In this document: positions 1 through 16,810 of the stretch, piece after piece
Position numbering within the stretch: position 1 is the first letter of the stretch
Layout of the letters: every line of letters starts with the position of its first letter
Notes under the pieces: model-generated
Seen by the model: only the letters and a program-made list of their open reading frames with translations
Told to the model about the DNA's origin: nothing
Database searches by the model: none
Made by a program: the position numbers and the translations under genes
From: Populus alba
Taxonomy: Eukaryota; Streptophyta; Magnoliopsida; Malpighiales; Salicaceae
NCBI RefSeq assembly: GCF_005239225.2
Contig: NC_133294.1
Coordinates: 4,650,001-4,714,000, forward strand
Length of the DNA stretch: 64,000 nucleotides
Reading direction: 5' to 3'

Positions 1-99
1 TTCCATAATATGTTTTTATATATTTTTATATGTTAATATCATATCAAAAGTAATTTTAAAAAAATAAAAAAAATATTATTTTAATATATTTTTAAATAA

Positions 100-740
100 A
101 AAATACTTTAAAAATCTTAAACATGCCATAATAGCGCCGGCATTGATCATTAATGGGGTCACACTTATTGCACGGAAGATTCTCCTGTGTAGCAGGAAAC
201 TGTGGCTCTGAGGCAAAATAGAATGTCCAAACGCATTTGGCTGGTGTCCTGTGATGGCAGCAGAGTTCCTGCAGCTTGGCAATTCTGGTGACCCTTATTC
301 TTTTTATGTTAGTTTTGTTGATGGTTACAACCTGCGCGCCTTTGCTTGTTGTGCCTCCTAATCAGAATTGCGCATGCATGGTGGATTTGAAGGACTCACA
401 GATGTGGTACACCTGTCAAAGACGCTGTACTGACAAAGATGGTTGATACACTTGATACTTGCAAGATTTCTTCTTCTTCTCAGATTTTCAAGAACTCGTC
501 CACGCACTTACTCCTATCTTCTTAATGATATGACCAGTGCCTCGGTTGTCCATCATCGAATTGCCGAATTCTCTTCTGTGCAGGTAGATTTACTGCAGGT
601 TTTCAATCTTGTACGCAGTGCTTTGTTGTTGATCATTTTAATTAATAGGCGTAGCTTAATTTGTTCTGTGAGGAGTTAAGAAACCTGCAGATATGGAAGT
701 TGGTATACTGCTAAAACACACAATCTAGAGTTCATGAAGA
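100..740 (+). pseudogene. Relic of thaumatin-domain receptor kinase (exon 2 and start of next intron)
   Basis: This is a decayed copy of the thaumatin-domain exon found in the two receptor-kinase genes further along. From about 150 it still reads like the WGHTYC-TED stretch, followed by the GDCGS-like Cys region, a cttgttgtgcctcct segment matching gene B, and a 3' end near 582 that looks like the exon-intron junction of genes A and B (tgtgcag then gtagat). Bases 660-740 resemble the start of gene A's third intron (ttaagaaa...gcagat...ggaagttggt). Several stops and frame changes make it non-coding, and no kinase exon follows before the beta-glucosidase copy. I read it as a truncated tandem duplicate of the TLP-RLK family. 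Short ORFs at 76-282 (minus) and 443-679 (plus) are not supported as genes. Confidence 0.72.
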
Positions 741-1673
741 GGGATTATATTCATAGAACACATCCACAACAAGAAAATATTTATTTTTTTTACTTCATAA
801 TTGCATGATCATTTTTTTTGCCATTGTTGGACAATTTCTCAATTACAAATCCATAAGAAAATTTAAGGATCAAAGCTACAAGAGTTTACCTACTTAAGAT
901 GTGGTAGGGGTTCTCTCTTCATTAATGGTAGAGCATATAATAAACTATTTCCTGCAATCTCATCCATCAACTTATTTGGTAATGGTGTCTTAGTCAGAAA
1001 CACATCGGAGAAGATCCACCAACTTAGACGTCGTGGATGGGAAATGGAGTTAATTGGATTAGTGGATCATAATCTTTTGGATGCAACAAGCACTCATTTC
1101 CCTGTCAGTGCTCCTCTAATCAGAAGTCTTCATGTATTTTACTCATATCAAGAAGTGTTTTTCTCTTCTTTTTTTATTCAATGATTTTGATATATTATTA
1201 TAATCATTTGAACCTCTCTGGAAACGTTCTATTTAATAGAAATACACCTGATTATAAAATGATGAGAATATTCATGAACAGCAGATGATTATGAGATAAA
1301 TTGTTTTTGGGATGTTGAATTTACTGTGTATTGTGTGTTTTTCAAGTAGTTATACTTTTTTTTTAAAAAAAATTAATATTAATAGAAAATAAAAATGAAA
1401 GAAAACATAAAATTAAATTTTGATTAAAGAATTTGAAACCAATAAAGAAAACTAGCTCCATAGAAAATTAAGATTTAGTATGGTATATTACAACTATAAA
1501 ACCGAAAAAATATTCTATCTTTAAGAACACTCATCATTCTTTAATTTACTCTACTGTATTAGTAAAGTAATGCATTTCTTCAAGAACAGAACTACTTGAA
1601 GACTAGTGTTAGGCCCATTTACGAGGAGCCAAGACCGCATGCATTGCACACCAATGCTATCTCTTCAAGCCTC
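741..1673. other. Upstream region of GH1 copy 1 with a duplicated promoter module
   Basis: No gene is visible. Bases about 945-1255 form a module that recurs upstream of the second beta-glucosidase, at about 22580-22800, with shared landmarks ctgcaatctcat, gaagatccacc, ggatcataatct and gcactcatttccctgt. A shorter copy lies at about 26305-26360. The module therefore duplicated together with the gene. The rest is AT-rich. Confidence 0.6.
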
Positions 1674-1681
1674 TATATAAA
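1674..1681 (+). promoter_or_regulatory. TATA box of GH1 copy 1
   Basis: The sequence TATATAAA lies 69 bases upstream of the ATG at 1743. The equivalent position of GH1 copy 2 has the same octamer, 81 bases before its ATG, followed by the same aagg-like context. Confidence 0.6.
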
Positions 1682-1742
1682 AGGAGGCTTAGTATGAGGA
1701 TTGAAACCGCATATAAACAAATTGCAACCTCTTAATTGCTAG

Positions 1743-6929
<5,187 letters not shown>

Positions 6930-7471
6930 TGAGCTGCTCCAACGGTATATTTCAAGCGATTAAGGCTAGCTTGATTGATGAAAAGGAGTTTGGCCAATAT
7001 AATATAATTTATATCCAGTGAACTGGGATATATTAATATTTCCTAAGTGTATTGTGTACTATACTGTATGTTTCAATAAATTAAAACTTGGGTATGTTAC
7101 CAAGTTAAATTTCAAAGTAAAAAAATATAGCCGTTTGGTAATTGAAAATAAATTGGTGAGTGAGGAGAAGGACAAAAATAAGCCAAAAATAGGTGAATAT
7201 AAACACTCGGAAATGCACCATTGGATAAACTTTCTATATTATAATCCATATGGATTCACCAATGTTTCACTTCCACCCTTAAATTTCAAAATTCTGTTAA
7301 TTTTACTTATGCAGTTTAGAAGAGTTTTTAATCCTTTGCTATTGTACAATGAGAGTTTCAAGCTTGAAGCCTTTAAAAAATATTTTTAAATTTTTTAGTG
7401 TTAATTAAAACAAAAATTTGTATAAAAATTAGTTGAAATTATAGTTTAAGTTAGGAATTCTTAATAATTGT
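6930..7471. other. 3' flank of GH1 copy 1
   Basis: No gene is visible. The flank matches the 3' flank of copy 2 (caataaattaaaacttgg and the following accaagtt at about 7074-7110 versus 31660-31700). This marks the downstream edge of the duplicated block and includes a plausible AATAAA poly(A) signal. The ORF at 7018-7389 is AT-rich and unsupported. Confidence 0.55.
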
Positions 7472-8547
7472 TGTTGTAACCTATTTTGGGTCCCCACAAA
7501 AAAAAATATCAAAAAAATATATCAGTGAAAAGAGGATGTCAGAGCGCTCAGAAAATGGCCAAAAAGTAGTTGAGGAGGTTCAAAATAATAATAATAATAA
7601 AGATTGGAATTTGATAGTATATCATTGACTAGTGAGAGCCCTATTGATAAAAAAAAGTTTATATGAGGAAGAAAAGTACAAAAATTAGATGTTGATGTAC
7701 TCAATTAAATTTTATTGAAAGTTTAATTGAATTTATAGAGGATTGATTGAAAGAAAAAAAAATGTTTTTTCAGTCAATTTGGGTTTTAATGGGAAGAAAT
7801 TAAAGTTTCGGGGTCAAATTATAATATTTAAGAGTTGATTTAGTTAATTCAGGGGCTTAATTACATAAATATTTGAAGTTTGATGGCAAATTAGGGACTT
7901 GATTGAAGAAATCTAAAATTAAGGACCAAACTGAAAATCATGCAAATTGAAGGAATGACTTGAAATCTAACACACTTTGGTGCCAATTTTCATTTAAATT
8001 AAATGGCGCATTTTGGACAAAACAATGTCGTTTCATGCGTTTTACAAAAAAAAAAAAAAAAAAACACAAAACAAACGACACTGTTTCTCCTTCTCCTTCC
8101 CTTGGACATGCAACAGAGGAAGAGAAGTTTTTTTTGTTTTTCTTCCCCTTGTTTCTTCCTCTCCCTCCCACGTGCTCTGTTAGAGCCAAAACCATATGCC
8201 ACCCACCTCATGATGAGAAAGCAGAGAAGCCGTGCCCTGCAAGCGATGCTTCTATTGGCCACCTCTCTCGGCGCTGTGACAGAGCAAGAGAACCGTGCAC
8301 CCATGCGCAGCGATGGGACGAGGCAGGGTCGATCCCGCTCCCCCTGCCCCTATAAATACTGTCCCGAAAGGTGAAGAAGAAGGGGAGGAAAAATAAAAGG
8401 GAGACCAAGAGAGGAGAGACAAGTATTTTTTTTGAGAGAGAAAGGGGTCGGGAGATGGGAATCGAAAGAGAGAGACATGAGAGTGAAATAGCCGAAAGAA
8501 GGAGAAAGAAAGAAAAAAAACAGAGAAGGGAAATATAACGAGAGGAC
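7472..8547 (+). mobile_element. Solo LTR fragment, left part (Gypsy-like), split by a nested solo LTR
   Basis: It begins TGTTGTAACC, like every LTR of this type in the window, followed by the A-rich tract and the conserved ttgaggaggttc stretch shared with 8553 and 45312. A TATA box (TATAAATA at 8351) precedes a purine-rich leader. The sequence is interrupted exactly where the solo LTR at 8553-10736 inserted, and it resumes at 10737. ORFs in both strands over 7938-8600 come from homopolymer and purine tracts and are not genes. Confidence 0.72.
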
Positions 8548-8552
8548 AGAAC
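8548..8552 (+). repeat. Target-site duplication AGAAC (left)
   Basis: AGAAC directly precedes the LTR start at 8553 and is repeated directly after the LTR end, at 10737-10741. Confidence 0.85.
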
Positions 8553-10736
8553 TGTTGTTACCCATTTTTGAGTTCCCATACAAAAAATAAAAAAAAACAC
8601 AAAAAAATATTCGAAAGGAATAAAAAAAAATAATAAATTTTTTTTAAAAAAAATAACAGGAGTGAGAAAAGAATGCTGGAACGCCCATAAAAATGACTAG
8701 GAATTGGTTGAGGAGGTTCAGAAATACAAGAATTGAAATTTGATAGTATATTTTTGACTGATGATAGCTCTAGGACAAGGAAAATTCTATTTGAGAAATA
8801 AAAGTTCAAAATAAGATGTTTATGGGACTCAATTAAATTTTATCCAAAGTTTAATTGAATTTATAGAGGGTTTGATTGCAAGAAAAATTGATCTTTTTAA
8901 GTCAATTTAGGCTTTTTATTGGAAGAAATTAAAGTTCTGGGGTCCAGTTATAATTTTGAGGAGTTGATTTTGGTCAAATCAGGGGTTTAATTGCATAATT
9001 ATTTGAAGTTTGATGCTAATTAAAGACTTAATTGAAACTATCCGAAACCAAGAATCAAACCAGAAAAGATGATAAAATCAAGGGATCCAATTACAATTCA
9101 TCCAGGGGCTTTGATTACAAAAATTGTCAAAACAACCAAGGACGGAATCGAAAATATCCATTTGAAATGTCGAAACAGCGTTGTTTTCCTTAAAGAGCCA
9201 CTATTCATTGTCTCCTACGAATAAAGCCGTTTTCAGCAGAAAAACAAGGATGTGTTTTGCATCAAATTGCTCCAATTATGGGGCTCGTTTTATGGCTGCT
9301 ATCCCGCTATATGCAGATTACAAGCCGGCCGTTACCAGCACAAGGCTGTTTCTGGCCTATAAAAGCAGGAGAAGAAGATAGAAAGAAAGGGAGAAGGAGA
9401 CAAAGGGAGAGTATAGTGAAGAGAGGAGAGAAAACCGAGAGAGGGAAAGGCAGAGAGGAGAGGCTAAAAAAAAAACAAAAAAACCAAGGGATACAACTGT
9501 TAGAGAACGGAAGAAAGGAGGAGAGTTTGAAAATACCAGAGAGAGCAATAGGGAGAGAAGAAGAAGCAAATTGAATAGAAACAGAGGACACAGTGAAGAT
9601 ATAGCACAGCGCCACCATCGTCTTCTTCCCCTCAAAACCAGGTATGTTTGCTGCCTTTTCTCATTTCCTGTAATGTGATGCTTGTTAATATGTAGAAACG
9701 CAAAGAAAAATCACGCTGAAGCCAACGTCTTGTGTCAACATGTATCATGCTCTGTTTTTTTTTTGTTTCTCGTCATATACTTACACTGGGAAGAGGATGA
9801 AACAGTGCGAAGGTAATTTAATTACCTTCACACTGTTCATGCACGCGTGATACGCGTGCATGTGCTAAAAGGAGAGGCTGGTCACTGGCATGGGCCAGTT
9901 ACCAGGCTGGGCTGGCTTGGCCCAGCCTAGCTTTTCAGGCTGGCTAGGTCCAGCCCAGCCTGCGAAATATTTTTTTATTTTATGATTTTTCTGCAATTAT
10001 TATTTTTTTATATATATATATGCTATATTTTAATTGATAGCGGTTTTGTATTTTTATACTGTAAAGATATAAATTTGGTATTAAAATACCCGATTTTCAT
10101 CAAGAAAAAAAAAATATATGTTTGTTTTCTTGCATACGGCCTAGTCTTTCAAAAAATATATATATAAAAAAATCATATCATATTTGTATACAAGAAAATT
10201 TCAAAAATTTATATTAGCATGCATTTTGGCTTTAATAACCAGTTTATTAAAGTCGCGAGAACTAGGCTAATATTTCAAAAATTTCAAAAAAATTATTTTG
10301 TTCTCTTTTAATATCTAGGGTTATGAATTTATACGTAAGACGTATTCCGGATATTAAATTCTTTTGTTGACGTTAGAATTATCCGATAAGATAAGGATCT
10401 CCTTACCGAGATGGACTTTTCTTAAACCATAGATGGACCAACAACAAGAAAACACGAAAGACCTTAGATTTTATCAGACAATAAAACAATGCAGCTTGCT
10501 TTAGGTAGGGCGTATTTGGGGTGCTAATACCTTCTCTTTACGCAACCAGTCCCTGTACCCGATCTCTGAGACCAGTTAGGGTTCCTAGTGACCAAAGTAC
10601 TAGGTGGCGACTCTCATTCCATTTTTTCCACTAATAAAAGACAAGAATTCCTTGTCTCCCCACATTTGCCATGTTTTTAGATAATACCAGATTTTGAGGG
10701 TGGATGTTTTCGCCGTTACGCCGCACACGTGCGACA
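8553..10736 (+). mobile_element. Solo LTR (Gypsy-like), nested, TSD AGAAC
   Basis: This 2184-base unit starts TGTTGTTACC and ends GTGCGACA, with identical 5-bp repeats AGAAC outside both ends. It carries a TATA box (TATAAAAG at 9358), a purine-rich transcribed leader, and the conserved 3' third found in the other LTRs: tttacgcaaccagt, then a TGGCGACTC motif at 10605-10613. No internal region or second LTR is present, so it is a solo LTR left by recombination between the two LTRs of a full element. It sits inside an older LTR of the same superfamily. The ORFs at 9181-9635 overlap the leader on both strands and are not supported. Confidence 0.88.
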
Positions 10737-11090
10737 AGAACTAAGAGGGAAGAATAAGAAAAGAAAAAAGAGAACGAGAAAAGAGAGATGAGTGAATGAG
10801 AACTGAAACGGGAAGAGGAAGATTTGCTTGAGTGATAGTTTAAAAAGAGTGAGAACAAACAAGGGGAAGAAAAAAACAAAGACCGTTGGCTCTGCACAGA
10901 GGAGAAGAAGAAAAGACAACCACGCCACCGCCTAGAATCATTGTCATTTCTCCTCCTAGCCGCTGCCCGGCCACCTTCCACCACCGCTGACGACCACAAC
11001 CGTGCTTCCCTGCTCCAGGTAACTTTCTTGCCCCCCTTGTAGTTTTTTATTTGTCCATCTTCATTTGCATGCAGAACATGAGAAATTCAA
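10737..11090 (+). mobile_element. Solo LTR fragment, right part (continues 7472-8547)
   Basis: It begins with the right copy of the AGAAC duplication and continues the purine-rich leader that stops at 8547. A CCACCGCTGACGACC-like pyrimidine/GC stretch follows, then ccaggtaac and a tgcatgcagaac stretch comparable with the same point in the LTRs at 13179 and 45312. After about 11090 the similarity stops, so this older LTR lacks its normal 3' end. The minus-strand ORFs here are low-complexity. Confidence 0.6.
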
Positions 11091-11232
11091 AGATGAAGGT
11101 GATGGGATAAGTGCAGTTGATGGTGTCACATTGGATATCCCTACTATTTTCCCACCATACCAGGGCAACTATATTGTCCCTTAGAGTTGGTGCTACTATA
11201 AGTGCAGTTGATGGTGTCACATTGGATATACT
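11091..11232. repeat. Two copies of a ~32-bp direct repeat next to a solo LTR
   Basis: The stretch ataagtgcagttgatggtgt with the following cacattggatat occurs at about 11107-11139 and again at about 11196-11229. The second copy abuts the LTR start at 11233. The origin is unknown; it could be a fragment of host or element sequence. Confidence 0.7.
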
Positions 11233-12966
11233 TGTTGTTATCTAATTTTTGATTCATGTTTAGATAATTTTTTAGAAAAAATAAAAAATAGAGAAAAATA
11301 TCGAAAATCCAAAAAATATATTTTTTAATATATTTGCATCATTTTTAGAATTTTTAACATCGTCTCAAAAGAATTTAAATTTTAAAGATCATGGGAACGC
11401 ATTTGACTTTTAACGCGTTATTTTTAAAATCACCGATTTTTCCTCACTCGAGACGATATTGATAAAAAAAATCCAAAAAGTAAGAAAAAATCAAAATTTA
11501 CAAAAAAAAATAGTTGAGAGACCAATTTTGAGGTCCAAGCAACATTTTGCCTATAAATAGTAGCCTTTAACACACACAAAAGGGGGAGGGGCAATTTTGA
11601 AACATTAGAAAAAAAAAAAAAACCCTAACCCTAAACCCATCTTTTTTCAAGGAGCAGTGCCCTCTCCCTTTCCTCTCATCTTCTCCAAACAGCCGCCCCC
11701 TCCCCGGCTTGATTTTTTTTTCCCCAAACCAGTCGGACCCTTAGCCACGACCTGATCTTCCCCGCTCACGGCCTCTCATTTCCTAAGACAACCTTCGCCC
11801 CTCCTTTCCTCTGATTTTCAACTCTCAGCAGACCACCCCTCCATCTTCTTTCCCCATCTGCTTTCTCCCTCTCACAGACAACACCCATTGTTTCCCCCAT
11901 CTCCCAAGACCAACACATCTCTTCTTCGTCCCCACACATCTTCCTTTCCCAGTCATCAACCACTGGCCACCACACACTCCTTTCATCCTTACCCGGCAGA
12001 ACCAACGAAAGAACTTCCAGCCATTGCTTCCCCCAATCTCCTCTCTTCACCGAACTGGGCCCTCATCTCTCACAGTTGCCAAATAAAAAAAAGAAACGAG
12101 AACAGATCTGTAAAATTCAATTAAAACCAATTGTTGTTTGCGTTGCCTTTTCTTCTGTTTTAGGTGACAATAAATCTCCACCGGTGAAAAAGATTTGAAG
12201 GAGAGAGAAGGCTGAACCTTAAGGCAACCATATCTCTATTTTTTAGAAGCGGTGGTTGTCACTGCTGGTGTAGAAAGGGAGAGGAGGAGAAAACGTATCA
12301 AATCCACTGATCTGTTGGGATTTGCCCGTGGTGGCGCGTGAACCCACGCGTTGCAGTGGCGGTGGCGCGTAGGGCAGATGCGCCGCCACTTTTTCTACTG
12401 TTCCTGAGGCTTTGCAACATTGTTCCATGGCTTAGGAGGCTTCATAGAACCCTTCCCTGCAATTTCTGGAGTTTTAGGGGTTGTTTTATAATTTTTAAAG
12501 TGTTTAATGTAATTTTTGTTTAGTTTTTGAATTTTTTTATAATTTGTAGTGTTTAAGAAAAAAAAAAAAAAACATAGTAAAGTGTATGTGTGTGTTTGTA
12601 TTTGTTTTAAGGATTTTTTTTATATAATAAAATTGCAAAGAATAAAGAATTTAATATTTTGATTTGATCACGGTTAAGAATTATGAACTTACACGTAAGT
12701 CGTATTTTTAATATCCAATAAAAAAAAAATTTAAAACTTATTTAACACATCAAAGCTACGAAGCAACTTACCTCAGATAGGGTGCATTAAGGGTGTTAAT
12801 ATCTTTTCTAACCACAACCAGTCTCTTACCCGTGAATCTCTAACAAGACCAATACATCCGAGTTTTCTAGTTGCCCTTACTTAAATATGGCGACTCCAAC
12901 AAACCAATCCAATCAAAGCAAACTAAACGAAAAAATCACCAGCAATCACCGCTCAGGTGACGTGCA
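11233..12966 (+). mobile_element. Diverged solo LTR (Gypsy-like) with telobox leader
   Basis: The unit starts TGTTGTTATC and ends in GTGCA, with flanks ATACT and ATAAT (4 of 5 matching). It has a TATA box (TATAAATA at 11552), then a telomere-like aaccctaaccctaaaccc stretch at 11621-11638, a CT-rich leader, and a 3' part recognisably like the other LTRs: gggtgttaatatctttt, accagtc and TGGCGACTC at 12888. It is shorter and more diverged than the other LTRs, so it is older or a different subfamily. The ORFs at 11766-12124 are pyrimidine-tract artefacts. Confidence 0.65.
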
Positions 12967-13178
12967 ATAATACCTAACATCACAACCTTGATTATTTGTT
13001 CTAAATACAGTACTGGATCAAAATTATAATCTAGCTGCTACCGTTGGGCTTGTTTACCATAAATCGTCATAATCCTAAAGTTACATACACCGTCTGCTTC
13101 CTTTCTTTCTTTACTAATACAAAAGCCCTATTCTCATTCAACCAAAAACCCAATACAAAGTTGATCCAGCTCACTTGT
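12967..13178. other. Short spacer between two LTR insertions
   Basis: No gene is visible. Bases 13174-13178 are CTTGT, the left target-site duplication of the next element. Confidence 0.6.
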
Positions 13179-14807
13179 TGTTGTAACCCATTTTTTGATC
13201 CCCATATAAAAAATAATAAAAATAAAAAAAATTCAAAAAAAATAAATTTATAAAAAAAAAAAACGCAAAAACGGTGCCGTTTGGAAACGGCACCCTCGTC
13301 TTCTTCCTGCGCACGCAGAGAACAGGGAGAAGAATTTTTCTTCTCCACTTTTTCGCCGAACTTCTTTCCCGGATTTGGCGCAATAAGACGCCTACCATTC
13401 GACGCCCACTTGCCTCCTTTTTATCCATTGAACAGATAGTGCAGGGGCGGCCAACAGTGGCCGCCCCACCATTCGCCCCCCCTGTTTTCCTATAAATATA
13501 GGGGAGGGCTGCTGAAAAAAGAAAAAGAAAAAAAAAAGAGAAGACCAAGAGAGGGGGAAGAGAAGAGAAGGGAGAGCAAAGAGAGGGAGAAGAGGGAGAA
13601 GAGAGGAGAGAAGGCAGAGAAGAGAAAGGAAGAAGCAGAGAAGAAAACAGAGGAGAGAGAGAAGGAAAACGCAGAGCCAACCGCCGGCCACCCCACTGTC
13701 AGCGCCGCTTCCTGTCGCCACCAGCAGCTCCGCCATCAACGACAGCCACCACAGGTCAGCCCTCAAACCCCTTATCTCGTTTTTACTGTTCATCTTCTTG
13801 CATGCAAGAACGTGCACTGTGCACGTTCTGCAGCCATGAATTAATTACCCGGTTACTGTGCATGGGCACAGTAACTGGCTAATTAATTCACTGGTTTACT
13901 GTGTGCACAGTAACCCGGTTACTATGTGCACAGTAACCAGCCCATTTGGGCCTGGGCTGGGACGTCAGCCAGCCCATGTAAATGGGCCAGGTTTGGCCCA
14001 ACCCATGCAATTGGGCCTGATCCGGCCCATTGTAAAAAAATAGAAAAAAAAATATTATTGTTTTTAAAAAAATATTTATGATGTTCCCACTGTTGATTTA
14101 TGTTATTTTTATTAATATCGGGTAGTATTTTTTTATGTCGTAAAAATACAAATCTGGTATTAAACTACCCGGTTTTTTTTCATCAAAAACTTCCAAAAAT
14201 ACAAAAAAAATTAAAAAAAAAGGAGAAAAAAATGTTTTTGTGCATACGGCCAAGTGTCTCAAAGCTAAAAAATCATATTGTATTTTTCATACACCAAAAA
14301 AAACAATGTTTTAGCATGCATTTTGGCTTTAATAACCAGTTTATTAAAGTCAAGAGAATATTGGCCAAAATTTCAAAAACAACAAAAAACTTTATTTTGT
14401 TTGTCTCTTAGTATTCGAGGTATGACATTATATGTAATGCATATTCTGGATATTAATTCTTTTTTTCCGGACAATCGAACCTGGGGTATGACATTACATG
14501 TAATGTGTATTCCGAACAATTACAAACCACAACAAGACTTTAGATTTTATCAGACAAAACAATGCAGCTTACTTAGGTAGGGCGTAGTTGGGGTGCTAAT
14601 ACCTTCCCTTTACGCAACCAGTCTCCGTACCCGATCTCTAAAGACCAGTTAAGGTTCCTAGTAACCAGAATACTAGGTGGCGACTCCCAGTCCATATTTT
14701 CACATATAGAGACAAGAATTCCTTGTCTCTCCTTATTTTTCAGGAATACATATTCCGATTATTCCTTGAGGGTGGACGATCGCCGCGCCGCCGCACACGT
14801 GCGAACA
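13179..14807 (+). repeat. 5' LTR
   Basis: It starts TGTTGTAACC and ends GTGCGAACA. It contains a 10-bp-stem inverted repeat GGTGCCGTTT/AAACGGCACC at 13273-13294, a TATA box (TATAAATA at 13491), a purine-rich leader, and the conserved U5-like block ending with a TGGCGACTC motif at 14678. The overlapping ORFs on both strands (13044-14580) are in LTR sequence and are not genes. Confidence 0.87.
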
Positions 14808-14811
14808 GGAA

Positions 14812-14831
14812 TGGCGACTCCACTGGGGATC
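14812..14831 (+). other. Primer binding site, tRNA-Arg type
   Basis: TGGCGACTCCACTGGGGATC begins four bases after the 5' LTR. It starts with TGG, complementary to a tRNA CCA tail, and resembles the tRNA-Arg primer site reported for Ogre-type Gypsy elements. The match to a specific tRNA was not computed. Confidence 0.7.
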
Positions 14832-15442
14832 TTGTGGACTAAGCTTTTGTTTTTTGTCTGATTTTATTGTGTTTTTTTTGTTGTGGTTTGCGTGTTTATT
14901 TTTAAATATGCATTTCCTTTATTTTATTTTCTCACGCGCTTTAATTTTGTACATATTTGTTCATGCATTGTATAGAACTGCCTCATGTATCACATGCTTT
15001 ATATTTGTCAAGCACACACAAGCTTCTAAGTTAAGTGGGGAATTAACGATCTGCCTTATGACTATTGGTCGGGTTCAGATGCGTGAAACACCCAACTCAT
15101 ATCTGAGTGCCTGCTTGGTAATGGTGGGGCATACGTGTCTTAACTGTTCTTTTGCAACGCCCCCATACTGCCTTTACGAAGGACGTCACTGGGCAGATAT
15201 TGAGACCCTTTTGAGACCAGGTAGAAAACCTATGCATGAATAGACGCTGTCTTTAGTTTGTATGCGTTATCTTTCTTTACAGAATATGTCATACAAAAAA
15301 AAAAAAAACAAAAAAAACCATGTCACCCTTGAAGGGCAAGTGCATCATATAAATTACATGTTCATACATTTAACATGCATACATGACAGATTGAAATATA
15401 GGTCCCCAAAAAGTCTACAACACCCGACTTCGAGCAAGAAAC
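14832..15442. other. Untranslated leader of the Gypsy-like element
   Basis: This stretch lies between the primer site and gag. A 129-codon ORF (14854-15243) lies here but has no recognisable domain and a composition unlike gag, so I treat it as leader. Confidence 0.5.
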
Positions 15443-16810
15443 ATGGAAGATGAAGAGCGTGCTCAACGTGAGGCCTATTTGCACGAAGAGTTGGAGTCTC
15501 TGAAAATAAATGTGGCTCACCTCACTAGCTTACTCAAGCAAACACTAAGAAATACCTCTGATGAAGGTCCTTCTAATCGACCGATCACCTTTGATCCGGC
15601 TCCTACTACAGTTCAGCCTGAGGAAAGAATGAGTGAACATGGTCAAGAACCTCAGTCAACGACACCTGCACCATCCCCAACAGTCGTGAAGGCATCTGCT
15701 AATGAGTCCCACGAGGCTAAGTCATCTGATAGCATCGAGCAAGCTAAGATAGAGGCGCTGGAAGCCAGACTTAAAGCCATTGAAGGGATAGACTTATATG
15801 ACCCGGTCCGGGCAGCAGAGATGTGTTTGGTCCCAAATGTGGTTATCCCAAAGAAATTTCGTGTTCCTGAATTCATCAAATACAGTGGAACACAATGCCC
15901 CATGACCCATCTCAGGTCCTACTGCAATAAAATGGCTGAGGTAGTACATGATGAAAAACTACTAATGCACTTTTTCCAAGACAGTTTAAGTGGGGCAACT
16001 TTGAGTTGGTACATGAGATTGGATAACACAAAAATTCACAACTGGAAAAATCTTGTGGATGCTTTCGTCAAGCAATACAAATACAACATGGACATTGCAC
16101 CCGACAGAACCAGTTTGTCCAATATAGAGAAAAAGGATAAAGAAAGCATAAGGGAATATGCTCAAAGATGGCGAGAATTAGCTGCTCAAGTACATCCCCC
16201 ACTTCTGGACAAAGAGATGGTCTTTTTATTTGCCAACACACTTAAAGCACCATATTACGAACATATGATGGGTAGTTCAGCCCAACAATTCACTGATGCT
16301 GTGATAGTGTGTGAACGTATAGAGCAAGGTGTCAAGAGTGGTAGAATTGCTGCACCAACCGAGAAAAAAGGCGTCGAAAGAAAAGAGGTTCACCATGTTG
16401 AAGATGGCTACAAGGGTAAAACAAATACATCCCAAAATCACCATACTCCATCCCAAATTGCCAACATAAAAAAACCTGAACCCCAAAACTTTCAAGCCAA
16501 AAGCCAAATTGGAAATTTCCAAAGGTTTCAAGAACAACTACCTCCACTACCGTTACCCCTGAATGAGATGTATCAAAAGCTATTGAGCATCGGGCAAATA
16601 GCTCCAGAACCTCTGACACCTCTGCAGCCACCTTATCCTAATTGGTACAAGCCAAAACTCAATTGTGAATACCATGCCGGTATTACTGGGCATAGCATCT
16701 ATACCTGCAACGCCTTCAAGAGAAAGCTTCTGCAATTAATCAAGGCTGGGTGGATAGAGTTGGAAGACACCCCCAATATGAATACAAACCCGTTGCCTAA
16801 TCATGCTTGA
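15443..16810 (+). CDS. Retrotransposon gag protein (455 aa)
   Basis: This is a structural capsid-type protein that would package element RNA in cytoplasmic particles. The N terminus (residues 1-35) and residues 96-113 are charged and heptad-like, so coiled coil is likely. Residues about 140-300 hold the plant retrotransposon gag domain, with LSGATLSWY, the IHNWKNLVDAFVKQY segment and QRWRELAAQV as landmarks. A Pro-rich stretch follows, then a Cys/His cluster at about 408-422 (CEYHAGITGHSIYTC) of the type seen in Ogre/Tat gag proteins. The frame is fully open and starts at the first ATG after the leader. It stops with TGA just where an autonomous element would continue into protease. The element keeps an intact gag while pol is absent, which suggests selection or recent descent from a coding parent. 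Confidence 0.88.
   Translation: MEDEERAQREAYLHEELESLKINVAHLTSLLKQTLRNTSDEGPSNRPITFDPAPTTVQPEERMSEHGQEPQSTTPAPSPTVVKASANESHEAKSSDSIEQAKIEALEARLKAIEGIDLYDPVRAAEMCLVPNVVIPKKFRVPEFIKYSGTQCPMTHLRSYCNKMAEVVHDEKLLMHFFQDSLSGATLSWYMRLDNTKIHNWKNLVDAFVKQYKYNMDIAPDRTSLSNIEKKDKESIREYAQRWRELAAQVHPPLLDKEMVFLFANTLKAPYYEHMMGSSAQQFTDAVIVCERIEQGVKSGRIAAPTEKKGVERKEVHHVEDGYKGKTNTSQNHHTPSQIANIKKPEPQNFQAKSQIGNFQRFQEQLPPLPLPLNEMYQKLLSIGQIAPEPLTPLQPPYPNWYKPKLNCEYHAGITGHSIYTCNAFKRKLLQLIKAGWIELEDTPNMNTNPLPNHA

Noticed and set aside
7018..7389. 123-codon plus-strand ORF after GH1 copy 1
   Set aside because: AT-rich flank that partly matches the non-coding flank of copy 2, where the frame is not kept.
9980..10170. Small ORF with hydrophobic peptide at 9982-10167
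   Set aside because: AT-rich LTR sequence with counterparts in the other LTRs; no evidence of coding.
13171..13817. Long Ser/Leu/Phe-rich minus-strand ORFs (up to 169 codons), repeated at 20607-21240
   Set aside because: They are antisense to the purine-rich LTR leader. Low-complexity composition and occurrence in both LTRs show they are not host genes.
14854..15243. 129-codon ORF between primer site and gag as an extra element protein (Ogre-type elements can carry one before gag)
   Set aside because: Too short and without recognisable motifs; more likely untranslated leader.
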